NCBI RefSeq assembly: GCF_901875635.1
Contig: NZ_CABFMN010000142.1
Span: forward strand, 1 to 22,197
Direction: 5' to 3'
Length of the DNA stretch: 22,197 nt
Origin: Xylophilus ampelinus
GTDB taxonomy: Bacteria > Pseudomonadota > Gammaproteobacteria > Burkholderiales > Burkholderiaceae_C
The position numbers were made by a program, and so were the translations under genes. A model generated the notes under the pieces. The model worked only from the letters and a program-made list of their open reading frames with translations, did no database searches and had not been told where the DNA came from. Of this stretch, positions 14,441 to 22,197 are shown piece after piece; position 1 is the stretch's first letter, and the number at the start of each line of letters is the position of its first letter.

Positions 14441-14896
14441 ATGTCCACCAAGTCCAAACTCCGCGCCGCGGCCCTCGGGGGAACCGCCGATGAGGTCGAA
14501 GCCGCCTTCTACGAGGCGCTGCACCGCGGCGACGTCGATGCGCTGATGGCCTGCTGGGCCGACGAGGACGAGGTCTTCTGCGTGCACCCCGGCGGCCCGC
14601 GCCTGGTGGGCAGCGGTGCCATCCGCGCCGCCTTCGAGCAGATGTTCACCGACGGCGGGGCGATCCATGCGCAGCCGGCGCGCGTGCGCAAGATCGACTC
14701 GCTGGCCAGCAGCGTGCACAACGTGCTGGAACGCATCGAGGTGCTCACGGCCGAAGGCCCGAAGCACGCCTTCGTGCTGGCCACCAACGTCTACCACAAG
14801 ACCGCGCAGGGCTGGCGCATGGTGGCCCACCACGCCAGCCCCGGCACCGCGCAGGCGCCCGACGATTCGCACGAGGTGCCGGCGCTGCTGCACTGA
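14441..14896 (+). CDS. NTF2/SnoaL-like (DUF4440-type) small alpha-beta protein
   Basis: This 151-residue protein has a cone-shaped NTF2-like fold pattern: helix EVEAAFYEALHRGDVDALMACWADEDEVFCVHPGGPRLVG, helix AIRAAFEQMF, then strands ending NVYHKTAQGWRMVAHHASP. Such proteins are dimeric small-molecule binders, isomerases or ketosteroid-like enzymes. The HPGG motif and terminal HHASP are typical of the SnoaL_3/YybH-like branch, for which no reaction is established. The start ATG 14441 gives a complete first helix. A hairpin follows directly after its stop. Confidence 0.86.
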   Translation: MSTKSKLRAAALGGTADEVEAAFYEALHRGDVDALMACWADEDEVFCVHPGGPRLVGSGAIRAAFEQMFTDGGAIHAQPARVRKIDSLASSVHNVLERIEVLTAEGPKHAFVLATNVYHKTAQGWRMVAHHASPGTAQAPDDSHEVPALLH

Positions 14897-14897
14897 T

Positions 14898-14927
14898 CCG
14901 GCGCCGTTGCGCGCCGGTTGTTCCTGT
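14898..14927 (+). terminator. Terminator-like hairpin after the NTF2-like gene
   Basis: CCGGCGC at 14898-14904 pairs with GCGCCGG at 14911-14917 around a 6-base loop, followed by the T-rich TTGTTCCTGT. It starts two bases after the stop codon and ends just before the ATG of the YheT-like gene (14929), so it could also influence translation of that gene. Confidence 0.5.
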
Positions 14928-14928
14928 C

Positions 14929-16119
14929 ATGGACCGCTACGTCTCTCCCCGCTGGCTGCCCGGCGGCAATCTCCAGACCATCTGGCCGGCGCTCTGGTCG
15001 CGCCGCCACGACGGGCCGCCACCGGTCTACCGCCGCGAGCGCTGGACCACGCCTGACCGCGATTTCATCGACGTCGATTTCCAGGATGCGATCGCCCCCA
15101 CGCTCCCCGCTGCGCGGGGTTCGCTGCCCGCCGGGGGGGCGCTCGCGCCGGGCCCCGGCCAAGCCGGGGCGGGCGATCCTGCGGATCGCGGGGTCGGTGC
15201 CCCCACGCTCCCCGCTGCGCGAGGTTCGCTGCCCCCCGAGGGGGCGCTCGCGCCGGGCCCCGGCCAAGCCGGGGCGGGCGATCCTGCGGATCGCGCGCTC
15301 GGGTCCGCCACGCCGTCTGCAGCGCCGCTGCTGGTGCTCTTCCACGGCCTCGAGGGCTCCTCGCACAGCCACTACGCCGAGGCCTTTGCCGCCTTCGCCG
15401 CAGCGCAGGGCATGGGCTTCGCGGTGCCGCACTTCCGCGGCTGCAGCGGCGAGATCAACCTGGCGCCGCGCGCCTACCACTCGGGCGACCACGAGGAGGT
15501 GGGCTGGATCCTGCGGCGACTGGCCGACCAGGCCGCAGGCCGCCCCCTGCTTGCAGTGGGTGTTTCGCTCGGTGGCAACGCGTTGATGCGCTGGGCCGAG
15601 GAAGCCGGCGACACGGCGGCGGCTGTGGTCAAGGCTGTCGCCTCGGTCAGCGCGCCGCTGGACCTGGCGGCCGGTGGCGCGGCGATCGGGCGCGGCTTCA
15701 ATCGCCTCGTCTACACGCGCATGTTCCTGTCGACCATGAAGCCCAAGGCGCTGGCCAAGCTGGCGCAGCACCCGGGGCTGTTCGACGCCGAGCGGCTGCG
15801 CGCCGCCCGCGACCTGTACGCCTTCGACGATGTCTTCACCGCGCCGCTGCACGGCTTTCGCAACACCGAGGACTACTGGGCGCGTGCGTCGGCCAAGCCG
15901 CACCTGCGCGCCATCCGCGTGCCGGCGCTCGTGGTCAACGCGCGCAACGACCCCTTCGTGCCCGGCAGCAGCCTGCCCGGCCCGCACGAGGTCGGCCAGC
16001 ATGTGACGCTGTGGCAGCCGCTGCATGGCGGGCACGTTGGCTTTCCGTGGGGACGGCCGCCCGGCCACGTGCGCACCATGCCCGAGGCGGTGGGCGGCTG
16101 GCTGCGCGCGCATCTCTAG
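14929..16119 (+). CDS. YheT family alpha/beta hydrolase with a repeat-encoded insert
   Basis: This 396-residue cytoplasmic alpha/beta-fold hydrolase shows family signatures: RWLPGGNLQTIWPAL near the start, FHGLEGSSHSHYA (H139-G140, oxyanion region), PHFRGCSGEIN, nucleophile elbow GVSLGG (S213), RNDPFVP (D341) and HGGHVGF (H369) as the triad. Esterase activity is expected; the natural substrate is not known. Family members are usually near 320-330 residues. The excess is explained by two tandem 35-residue repeats (56-90 and 91-125) encoded by a duplicated 105-bp hairpin element. They sit just before the HGLEG strand, in a surface loop position. The frame is intact, so the protein is probably still functional. 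Confidence 0.94.
   Translation: MDRYVSPRWLPGGNLQTIWPALWSRRHDGPPPVYRRERWTTPDRDFIDVDFQDAIAPTLPAARGSLPAGGALAPGPGQAGAGDPADRGVGAPTLPAARGSLPPEGALAPGPGQAGAGDPADRALGSATPSAAPLLVLFHGLEGSSHSHYAEAFAAFAAAQGMGFAVPHFRGCSGEINLAPRAYHSGDHEEVGWILRRLADQAAGRPLLAVGVSLGGNALMRWAEEAGDTAAAVVKAVASVSAPLDLAAGGAAIGRGFNRLVYTRMFLSTMKPKALAKLAQHPGLFDAERLRAARDLYAFDDVFTAPLHGFRNTEDYWARASAKPHLRAIRVPALVVNARNDPFVPGSSLPGPHEVGQHVTLWQPLHGGHVGFPWGRPPGHVRTMPEAVGGWLRAHL
15094..15303 (+). repeat. Two tandem 105-bp units made of short hairpins, in frame in the YheT-like gene
   Basis: Units 15094-15198 and 15199-15303 differ at about 6 of 105 positions. Each unit holds several small stems with 3-base loops: CCCCGC-TGC-GCGGGG (one mismatch in unit 2), a GCCCCC-CGA-GGGGGC type (perfect in unit 2), CCCCGGC-CAA-GCCGGGG, and GCGATCC-TGC-GGATCGC. 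The length is a multiple of three, and both units encode APTLPAARGSLP... peptides. The structure is REP-like; no transposase is nearby. Confidence 0.9.
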
Positions 16120-16155
16120 GCGCACCCTCCGACAGCCGGCACCGGTCCCGCGGCG

Positions 16156-16161
16156 CACAAT
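16156..16161 (+). promoter_or_regulatory. Candidate -10 box for the gene at 16169
   Basis: CACAAT ends 7 bases before ATG 16169, with CCCGGCC between and no ribosome binding site. This matches the layout at 6087-6100 and implies a leaderless mRNA. No -35 box is evident. Confidence 0.38.
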
Positions 16162-16168
16162 CCCGGCC

Positions 16169-16696
16169 ATGGACGACATCGTCAGACAGGCGCTGGCCAA
16201 GTGGCCGAACGTGCCCCATTGCTACGGCTGGCTGGGCCTGGACGCGCGCGGCAACTGGTACATGCGCGACGACCGCACCCAGGCGGTGGGCCCCTTCCCC
16301 GCGGCCAAGGGCTCGCTGCTGCGGCACGACAAGCTCATCGACTTCATCCACCGCAACTACGAGCACGACGAGGCGGGGCAGTGGTTCTTCCAGAACGGGC
16401 CGCAGCGTGTGTACGTGGAGCTGGAGCTGACGCCGCTGGTCTGGCGGGTGGCGGACGACTTCCGCGTCACCGCCCACACCGGCGCCGACACGGAGCCCAC
16501 CGACTGCCTGCTCGACGAGGACGGGCGGCTGTACCTGGCGTCGCCGCTCGGCCTGGGGCTGGTGCACACACAGGACGTCGGCATCGCGGCCGAGGCCATC
16601 GAGCAAGGGCGCTGGACGCCAGAGACGGTGCAGGCCGCCAGCCTGCCGGCGCGCTACGGTTACTTGACCAGCCCTCAATTGCTATCGAAAAGATAG
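16169..16696 (+). CDS. Conserved hypothetical protein (DUF of unknown number)
   Basis: The 175-residue soluble protein begins MDDIVRQALAKWPNVPHCYGWLGLDARGNWYMRDD. It contains KGSLLRHDKLIDFIHRNYEHDEAGQWFFQNGPQRVYVELELTPLVWRV and ends with a helix around QGRWTPETVQAASLPARYGY. I recognise this as a type of betaproteobacterial conserved hypothetical, but I cannot assign a family number or function. There is no signal peptide, membrane span or catalytic motif. It lies 49 bases after the hydrolase. The last five codons and the TAG stop fall in a 60-bp dispersed repeat (16681-16740), so its natural C-terminus may have been replaced. Confidence 0.82.
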   Translation: MDDIVRQALAKWPNVPHCYGWLGLDARGNWYMRDDRTQAVGPFPAAKGSLLRHDKLIDFIHRNYEHDEAGQWFFQNGPQRVYVELELTPLVWRVADDFRVTAHTGADTEPTDCLLDEDGRLYLASPLGLGLVHTQDVGIAAEAIEQGRWTPETVQAASLPARYGYLTSPQLLSKR

Positions 16697-16740
16697 CTGC
16701 TTGCGCAAGCAGGACGGGCGCTACAGCCCGATTTGGCTTG
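16681..16740 (+). repeat. 60-bp stem-loop repeat, copy 4 (reference copy)
   Basis: This copy has GCTATC-GAAAA-GATAGC (6-bp stem), the palindrome GCTTGCGCAAGC, then GGGCGCTACAGCCC, and ends ATTTGGCTTG. It was used as the reference for the other three copies. It supplies the stop codon of the gene at 16169. From memory, related sequences are dispersed in Comamonadaceae genomes; this was not checked. Confidence 0.75.
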
Positions 16741-16754
16741 AAAGCCGAGCCATG

Positions 16755-16782
16755 AAAAAAGCCGGCGCGAAGGCCGGCTTCT
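16755..16782 (-). terminator. Rho-independent terminator of the cytochrome c gene
   Basis: On the minus strand, AAGCCGGC-CTTCGC-GCCGGCTT forms an 8-bp stem with a 6-base loop and is followed by a run of T (complement of A at 16755-16760). It lies about 20 bases after the cytochrome stop. It also faces the convergent gene ending at 16696, so it may work in both directions. Confidence 0.88.
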
Positions 16783-16801
16783 TGCTGATGTGCGGATCGC
16801 C

Positions 16802-17461
16802 TTACTTGGCGGCGCTGGCCGCCGGGGCCGCCGGCGCGGCGGCTGCCGCGTCCGATGCGCCAGCGGCGGGTGCCGCTGCCGCGGCGCCGTCGGCCGGTGC
16901 TGCGCCGGCCGGGGCGGGACGCTGCGGTTCGGGGAACTTGGCGCCGCCCGCGTTGGCCATGTAGACCACGGCGCGGCCGATCTCGGCGTCTTCGAAGTCG
17001 CCACCGCCCTGCGGCGGCATGGCGCCCTTGCCCTTGAGGGCATGTTCGAGCAGCGTAGCGTAGCCCTGGCCGATGCGCGGGCCCCAGGCGGCGGCGTCGC
17101 CGTAGTGGGGAGCGCCGGGAATGCCGGGCGAGCCGTGGCAGGCGGCGCACTGCGCCTTGAAGACGGCTTCGCCGGCCGCCAGGGGGCGGTTGGCGTCGCG
17201 GATCTCGATCGTGCCCACCTTCTTGATGCGGTCGGCCACCTCGCGTTCACGCGCCTCTTGCGACACGCCGTACAGCGACATGTTGTCGCCCTGCGCCGCG
17301 CCGGAGGGCTTGGTGCCCGACACCACGTACGAAACGAGGCCCACGATGATGAGGATCGGAACGATGAAACTGAAGAACACCGCCAGCAGCAGCTGCTTGG
17401 GGTTCTTGATCGGACCGGTGTGGGCGTCTTCCGTTGCGTGGTATTGCGCGCTGTCGCTCAT
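16802..17461 (-). CDS. Membrane-anchored monohaem cytochrome c (c5-like)
   Basis: This 219-residue protein has a short cytoplasmic N-terminus, one membrane anchor (about 24-47, LLLAVFFSFIVPILIIVGLVSYVV), and a periplasmic class I cytochrome c domain. Haem is attached at C105-AAC108-H109 (AQCAACHGSPG), and the sixth ligand is probably M148 in KGKGAMPPQGGG. A low-complexity Ala/Pro tail follows from about 182 to the end. It presumably shuttles electrons in the respiratory chain. The 110-base region upstream holds a TATAAT -10 box, and GAGG precedes the ATG. A clear terminator follows the stop, so it is a single-gene unit. Confidence 0.95.
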   Translation of the reverse strand: MSDSAQYHATEDAHTGPIKNPKQLLLAVFFSFIVPILIIVGLVSYVVSGTKPSGAAQGDNMSLYGVSQEAREREVADRIKKVGTIEIRDANRPLAAGEAVFKAQCAACHGSPGIPGAPHYGDAAAWGPRIGQGYATLLEHALKGKGAMPPQGGGDFEDAEIGRAVVYMANAGGAKFPEPQRPAPAGAAPADGAAAAAPAAGASDAAAAAPAAPAASAAK

Positions 17462-17502
17462 GGCGTCCTCGTTATCGGGGGGCTTTTTCGGATCAACCGC
17501 GG

Positions 17503-17508
17503 ATTATA
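17503..17508 (-). promoter_or_regulatory. -10 box of the cytochrome c promoter
   Basis: The minus strand reads a perfect TATAAT, giving a leader of roughly 35 bases before ATG 17461, with GAGG near the start codon. I find no good -35 box, so the promoter may be activator-dependent. Confidence 0.55.
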
Positions 17509-17571
17509 GGGAGGGGGCCCCGCCGCCCCTGTCCGGTGCGTTGCGGGGTGCGGCCGCCGGTCGGAACGCCC

Positions 17572-19020
17572 TCAGGCCGGTGCCTGGGCCGGCACGCGCT
17601 CGGTCCATCCGCCGCCCAGCGTGCGGTACAGCGTCACCCGGTTCTGCAGTTCCAGCAGTTGCGCCTGCACCGCCGACAGCTGCGCCGAGAACAGCGAGCG
17701 CTGCGCGTCCAGCAGGTCGAGCGAACTGGCCACGCCGTTGCGGTAGCGCAGGTCCGACAGCCGGAAGCGCACGCTCTCGGCCTCGGCCGTGGCGCGCAGC
17801 GCACGCGCCTGCTCGGTCAGCGTCTCGCGGCCGGCCAGGGCGTCGGCCACCTCGCGGAAGGCGCTCTGGATCGACTTTTCGTACTGCGCCACAGCGATCT
17901 CCCGGCTGGCGCGCGCCGCGTCGAGGTTCGCCTGGTTGCGGCCGGCATCGAAGATCGGCAGCGTGATCGACGGCGCGAAGGCCCAGGCCTTGGTGCCGCT
18001 GTCGAACAGGTTCGAGAACTCGCGGCTCTGCGTGCCGATGGAGGTGGTGAGTGCCACGCGCGGGAAGAAGGCCGCGCGCGCCGCGCCGATGTTGGCGTTG
18101 GCGGCGATGAGCTGCTGCTCCGCGGCGCGGATGTCCGGCCGCTCGGTCAGCAGGTCGGAGGGCAGGCCGGCGGGCACGTCGGGCATCGGCTTGACGGCGG
18201 CCAGGCCGCCGTCGACGCCCGCGAGCGCCGACGCCGGCACCGGCGCGCCCAGCAGCAGGGCGAGGGCGTTCTCGTCCTGCCGGCGCAGGCGCTGCTGCTG
18301 CGCGTAGGTGGCGCGCGCACTTTCGGCCAGCGAGTTGGCGAGCTGGAAATCCAGCTCGGACGACACGCCGTTGTCGAAGCGCAGCTTGGTCAGCTTGAGC
18401 GTGTCCTCGCGCGTGGCCAGCGTCTGGCGCGTGATGGCAAGCAGTTCCTCGTCGGCGATCAGCGTCAGCCAGCCGTTCGCGACGTTGGCGATCAGGCTGA
18501 TCTGCGCCGACTTGCGGGCCTCCTCGGTGGCCAGGTACTGGGCGAGCGCCTGGTCGCGCAGACTGCGCACACGGCCGAAGAAGTCGATCTCCCAGGCCGA
18601 CACGCCCAGGTTGACCGAGAAGCTCTGCGACACGCTGCCGGCGTCCGGGTTGTAGGCCTGCACGGGGTTGGGGCTCGAGCGCGAACCCGAGGCCGACAGC
18701 CCGACCGCCGGGAAGAGCGCAGCGCGCTGGATGCCGAACTGCGCCCGGGCCACCTCGATGTTCTGCACCGTCACCCGCAGGTCGCGGTTGTTGGCCAGCG
18801 CGGTCTCGATCAGGCCCGCCAGCCGCGGGTCGGTGAAGAAGTCCTGCCACGGCAGCGTCGCCGCCGCCGGGCCGGGCGGCTGGGCCGGATCACCCGGGAA
18901 AGTGGTGGGCACCGGCGCCGCGGGCCGTTCGTAGGTCGGGATCAGCGAGCAGCCGGCGGCCAGCACGGCCGCGGCCAGGGCCACGGGGATCAATCGCATG
19001 GTGTTTCGTCGCTCAGTCAT
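17572..19020 (-). CDS. NodT/OprM-type outer membrane efflux lipoprotein
   Basis: This 482-residue outer membrane factor of a tripartite RND pump forms the trimeric exit duct. It has a lipoprotein signal with lipobox LAAGC (C24), then SLIPTYERPAAPVP, and two homologous outer membrane efflux domains (about 60-250 and 270-465). Signatures include DPRLAGLIETALANNRDLRV, WEIDFFGRVRS, LTERPDIRAAEQQLIAANANIGAARAAFFP, and LSDLRYRNGVASSLDLLDAQRSL. ATG 19020 overlaps the pump gene's stop by 8 bases, indicating translational coupling; ATG 18999 is an alternative start. Genes upstream and downstream are consistent with an operon of adaptor (outside the window), pump and duct. Confidence 0.96.
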   Translation of the reverse strand: MTERRNTMRLIPVALAAAVLAAGCSLIPTYERPAAPVPTTFPGDPAQPPGPAAATLPWQDFFTDPRLAGLIETALANNRDLRVTVQNIEVARAQFGIQRAALFPAVGLSASGSRSSPNPVQAYNPDAGSVSQSFSVNLGVSAWEIDFFGRVRSLRDQALAQYLATEEARKSAQISLIANVANGWLTLIADEELLAITRQTLATREDTLKLTKLRFDNGVSSELDFQLANSLAESARATYAQQQRLRRQDENALALLLGAPVPASALAGVDGGLAAVKPMPDVPAGLPSDLLTERPDIRAAEQQLIAANANIGAARAAFFPRVALTTSIGTQSREFSNLFDSGTKAWAFAPSITLPIFDAGRNQANLDAARASREIAVAQYEKSIQSAFREVADALAGRETLTEQARALRATAEAESVRFRLSDLRYRNGVASSLDLLDAQRSLFSAQLSAVQAQLLELQNRVTLYRTLGGGWTERVPAQAPA

Positions 19021-22000
19021 GGCGGGTCTCTTCCTGGATACCGGCGGATTCCGCGTGTTTCTTGTTCAGTTCCTGCTGGCGCTTGCTGCCCTTGAACAGG
19101 CTGCGCACCACCACGAAGAACACCGGCACGAAGAACACGGCCAGCGCCGTGCCCGTGATCATGCCGCCGATGACGCCGGTGCCGATGGCGCGCTGGCTGG
19201 CCGAGCCGGCGCCCGAGGCAATCGCCAGCGGCACCACGCCCAGGCCGAAGGCCAGCGAAGTCATGATGATCGGGCGGAAGCGCAGGTGGGCCGCGGTGAG
19301 CGCGGCTTCGATGACGCCCTTGCCCTGCGCCTGCAGGTCCTTCGCGAACTCGATGATCAGGATGGCGTTCTTCGCCGACAGGCCGATGATGGTGATCAGG
19401 CCGACCTGGAAGTACACGTCGTTCGAGTAGGCGCGCAGCATCGTCGCGAGCAGCACGCCCAGCACGCCCAGCGGCACCACCAGGATCACCGCCACCGGGA
19501 TCGACCAGCTCTCGTACAGCGCGGCAAGGCAGAGGAACACCGCCAGGATCGCGAAGCCGTAGAGGATCATGGCCTGCGAGCCGGCGAGCTTCTCCTCGCG
19601 CGAGGTGCCGGTCCATTCGAAGCCGAAGCCCGCCGGCAGCTGCGCTGCCAGCTTCTCCATTTCGGCCAGCGCGGCGCCCGAGCTGTGGCCCGGTGCCGGC
19701 TCGCCGCTGATGCGCATCGCCGGGTAGCCGTTGTATCGCACGGTCTGCTGCGCGCCCTTGACCCACTTGGTGGAACCGAAGGCCGACAGCGGCACCGGCT
19801 GGCCCTGGCTGTTGGTCGCGTTGATGCGCAACAGGTCTTCGGGCTGCATGCGGCCGGGCGCGTCGGCCTGCACCACCACGCGCTGCATGCGGCCGCGGCT
19901 CGGGAAGTCGTTCACGTAGCTCGAGCCGAGGGCGGTCGACAGCGCGCTGTTGATGGCGTCGAAGCCCACGCCCAGCGCCTGCGCCTTCTCGCGGTCGATC
20001 TCGATCTGCAGCTGCGGCGCGTCTTCCAGGCCGTCGGGGCGGATGCCGGTCAGCACCGGACTCTTCATCGCCATGCCCAGCAGCTGGTTGCGTGCATTGA
20101 CCAGCGCATCGTGGCCGGCGCCGCTGCGGTCCTGCAGGCGGAACGAGAAGCCGCTGCCGGTGCCCAGCTCGGGGATCGGCGGCGGGCTCAGCGGGTAGAT
20201 GAACGCATCGCGCACCTGCGACAGGGCGCCGAAGGCGCGGCCGGCGAGGGCCGCCGCCGAGTGCTGTTCGCCCTCGCGCTCGTGCCAGTCCTTCAGCGTC
20301 ACGAAGGCGATGCCGGCATTCTGGCCCTGGCCCGAGAAGGAGAAGCCCAACACGCCGACGATGCTCTGCACCTCGGGCTGCTTGAGCATGAAGCCCTCGA
20401 CCTGCTTCATCGCCGCGAGCGTGCGCTCCTGCGTCGCGCCGGGGGGCAATTGCACGTTGACCAGGATGTTGCCCTGGTCCTCCTGCGGAAGGAAGGCGGT
20501 CGGGATGCGGGTGTACACCAGCGCCACGGCGGCGATGATGGCCAGGTACACGATCATGTAGCGGCCGGCGCGGCGCAGCAGCCGCGAGACCAGGCCCTCG
20601 TAGCCCTTGGCCGTGCGCGAGAAGCGGCGGTTGAACCAGCCGAAGAAGCCGCGCTTCTCGACGTGGTGTCCCGCCTCGACCGGCTTGAGCAGCGTGGCGC
20701 ACAGCGCCGGCGTGAGCGACAGCGCCATGAAGGCCGAGAAGCCGATCGACGCCACCATCACCACCGAGAACTGGCGATAGATGTTGCCGGTGGAGCCGGC
20801 GAAGAAGGCCAGCGGCACGAACACCGAGATCAGCACCACCGTCACGCCGATGATGGCGCCGGAGATCTGCTGCATCGCCTTGCGTGCGGCCTGCAATGGC
20901 GGCAGGCCTTCCTCGCTCATGATGCGCTCGACGTTCTCCACCACCACGATGGCGTCGTCCACCACGATGCCGATCACCAGCACCATGCCGAACATGGTGA
21001 GCACGTTGATGGAGAAGCCCAGCGCCAGCAGCGTGGCGAAGGTGCCCAGCAGCGCGATCGGCACCACGATGGTCGGGATGATCGTGTAGCGCCAGTTCTG
21101 CAGGAACAGGAACATCACGATGAACACCAGCGCCACGGCCTCGAACAGCGTCTTGACCACTTCGGTGATCGAGATCTGCACGAAGCGCGAGCTGTCGTAG
21201 GGGATGGAGTACTTCACGCCCTGCGGGAAGTACTTCTGCAGCTCGTCCATCTTGGCGCGCACCAGGCGCGCCGATTCGAGCGCGTTGCCGGTCGGTGCGA
21301 GCTGCACACCCAGGCCCACGGCCGGGCTGCCGTTCAGGCGTGCCGAGGTGGCGTAGCTCTGGCCGCCCAGTTCGATGCGGGCCACGTCCTTCAGGCGCAC
21401 GGAGGAGCCGTCGGTGTTGGTGCGCAGCGAGATGTTGCCGAACTGCTCGACGCTGGACAGCTGCCCGCGCACCACCACCGTGGCCGCGATGCTCTGGCCG
21501 GTGACATTCGGCAGGTCGCCGATGGTGCCCGAGGCCACCTGAGCGTTCTGTGCGCGGATGGCCGCCGTGACGTCCGACGGCGAAAGGTTGTAGCCGCGCA
21601 GCTTGTCCGGGTCGATCCACACGCGCATCGCGCTTTCGCTGCCGAACAGCTGCACCTGGCCGATGCCCTTGACGCGCTGCAGGTCGGGCTGGATGTAGCG
21701 GGCCGCGTAGTCGCCCAGCTCCACCGGCGTGTAGGCCGGGTTGTCGGAGGCGAGCATCGCGAACATGAGGAAGTTGCTGCGGGACTTGTCCACGCGCACG
21801 CCCTGCTGCGTCACCACCGACGGCAGCCGCGGCGTGGCGCGCGAGAGGCGGTTCTGCACGTCCACCTGCGCCAGGTCGTCGTTGGTGCCTGTCTCGAAGC
21901 TGATGGTCAGCGTGCCGGTGCCGTCGGCCTGCGCGACCGACTCCATGTAGATCATGCCGGGCGTGCCGTTCATCTCGCGCTCGATGACGGCCAGCACGCT

Positions 22001-22177
22001 GTCTTCCAGCGTCTGGGCCGAGGCGCCCGGGTAGGCGACGTTCACCACGATCGTGGGCGGCGCCACGGGCGGGTACTGCGCGATCGGCAACTGCGTGATC
22101 GACACCGCGCCCATCACGATGATGAACAGGGCGATCACCCAGGCGAAGATCGGTCTTTCGATGAAGAACTTGGCCAT
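19013..22177 (-). CDS. RND (HAE1 family) multidrug efflux pump, inner membrane subunit
   Basis: This 1054-residue AcrB/MexB-type proton-driven transporter has full family length. MAKFFIERPIFAWVIALFII is the first transmembrane helix. The proton-relay aspartates D407-D408 lie in IGIVVDDAIVVVENVERIM, and the second-half lysine is in LSAKNAILIIEFAKDL. The two large periplasmic loops are complete, including PLSPPPIPELGTGSGFSFRL. It ends in a charged cytoplasmic tail. Substrates are likely hydrophobic drugs or solvents, but specificity cannot be read from the sequence. It overlaps the outer membrane factor by 8 bases. Upstream, the minus strand reads TAAGGA at 22195-22190. This probably combines the stop of the unseen adaptor gene with the pump's ribosome binding site. 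No local regulator is seen. Confidence 0.98.
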   Translation of the reverse strand: MAKFFIERPIFAWVIALFIIVMGAVSITQLPIAQYPPVAPPTIVVNVAYPGASAQTLEDSVLAVIEREMNGTPGMIYMESVAQADGTGTLTISFETGTNDDLAQVDVQNRLSRATPRLPSVVTQQGVRVDKSRSNFLMFAMLASDNPAYTPVELGDYAARYIQPDLQRVKGIGQVQLFGSESAMRVWIDPDKLRGYNLSPSDVTAAIRAQNAQVASGTIGDLPNVTGQSIAATVVVRGQLSSVEQFGNISLRTNTDGSSVRLKDVARIELGGQSYATSARLNGSPAVGLGVQLAPTGNALESARLVRAKMDELQKYFPQGVKYSIPYDSSRFVQISITEVVKTLFEAVALVFIVMFLFLQNWRYTIIPTIVVPIALLGTFATLLALGFSINVLTMFGMVLVIGIVVDDAIVVVENVERIMSEEGLPPLQAARKAMQQISGAIIGVTVVLISVFVPLAFFAGSTGNIYRQFSVVMVASIGFSAFMALSLTPALCATLLKPVEAGHHVEKRGFFGWFNRRFSRTAKGYEGLVSRLLRRAGRYMIVYLAIIAAVALVYTRIPTAFLPQEDQGNILVNVQLPPGATQERTLAAMKQVEGFMLKQPEVQSIVGVLGFSFSGQGQNAGIAFVTLKDWHEREGEQHSAAALAGRAFGALSQVRDAFIYPLSPPPIPELGTGSGFSFRLQDRSGAGHDALVNARNQLLGMAMKSPVLTGIRPDGLEDAPQLQIEIDREKAQALGVGFDAINSALSTALGSSYVNDFPSRGRMQRVVVQADAPGRMQPEDLLRINATNSQGQPVPLSAFGSTKWVKGAQQTVRYNGYPAMRISGEPAPGHSSGAALAEMEKLAAQLPAGFGFEWTGTSREEKLAGSQAMILYGFAILAVFLCLAALYESWSIPVAVILVVPLGVLGVLLATMLRAYSNDVYFQVGLITIIGLSAKNAILIIEFAKDLQAQGKGVIEAALTAAHLRFRPIIMTSLAFGLGVVPLAIASGAGSASQRAIGTGVIGGMITGTALAVFFVPVFFVVVRSLFKGSKRQQELNKKHAESAGIQEETRHD

Positions 22178-22197
22178 ATCTGCTCGCGGTCCTTACT

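Noticed and set aside
15094..15303. CRISPR-like array
   Set aside because: There are only two directly adjacent units without spacers, inside an intact coding frame.
19013..22177. Mercury- or copper-type (HME) RND pump
   Set aside because: The DD pair in transmembrane helix 4, the PPPIPELG loop and overall similarity fit the HAE1 drug-efflux class; no methionine-rich metal-relay pattern was seen.

Overview
The window comes from a high-GC, densely packed bacterial chromosome. Gene content and codon use suggest a beta-proteobacterium of the Burkholderiales, most likely Comamonadaceae (Variovorax/Acidovorax-like). Pointers are a Bug-type tripartite tricarboxylate receptor, NodT/HAE1 efflux genes, near-leaderless promoters of the CACAAT...CCATG type, and dispersed short hairpin repeats I associate from memory with that family. 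There are no rRNA, tRNA, CRISPR or transposase genes, and no gene-free stretch exceeds 300 bases.

Layout. (1) 1-3015, minus strand: a four-gene catabolic operon read from about 2950 leftwards: Bug solute receptor, PuuE-type polysaccharide deacetylase/allantoinase-like hydrolase, FCD-type GntR regulator, and the start of an Asp/Glu/hydantoin-racemase family protein cut by the window edge. A perfect 14-bp palindrome plus a half-matching copy 21 bp away sit upstream and look like the GntR operator. (2) 3143-11318, plus strand: the complete ligase-associated DNA repair cassette (MBL-fold exonuclease, ATP-dependent DNA ligase, Lhr-core helicase, PdeM phosphoesterase), followed by a possible 35-codon ORF and a stand-alone cyclic-nucleotide-binding-domain protein. 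The cassette is interrupted between ligase and helicase by a clearly lower-GC methyltransferase gene with a surface-glycan-type C-terminus. (3) 11447-13522, minus strand: a LemA lipoprotein and two TPM-domain proteins. (4) 13579-16696, plus strand: four housekeeping-like genes (NAD(P)-binding Rossmann protein, NTF2/SnoaL-like protein, YheT-type hydrolase, conserved hypothetical). (5) 16802-17461, minus strand: membrane-anchored cytochrome c with a clear terminator. (6) 17572-22177, minus strand: outer-membrane factor and inner-membrane RND pump of a tripartite efflux system; its adaptor gene should lie just beyond the right edge.

The least expected structure is in repeats that run into coding sequence. 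Four copies of a 60-bp stem-loop repeat occur. One encodes most of a signal peptide, one supplies the last codons and stop of a gene, one forms an in-frame insert in the helicase between motifs I and Ia, and one is intergenic. A separate 105-bp unit made of several 3-nt-loop hairpins is tandemly duplicated in frame inside the YheT-like hydrolase, adding 70 residues. A 51-bp-arm inverted repeat fills the exonuclease-ligase junction, and another palindrome forms the 3' end of the helicase gene. The repair cassette itself is a described system; what may be new here is its interruption, its downstream partners and the remodelling of proteins by repeats.
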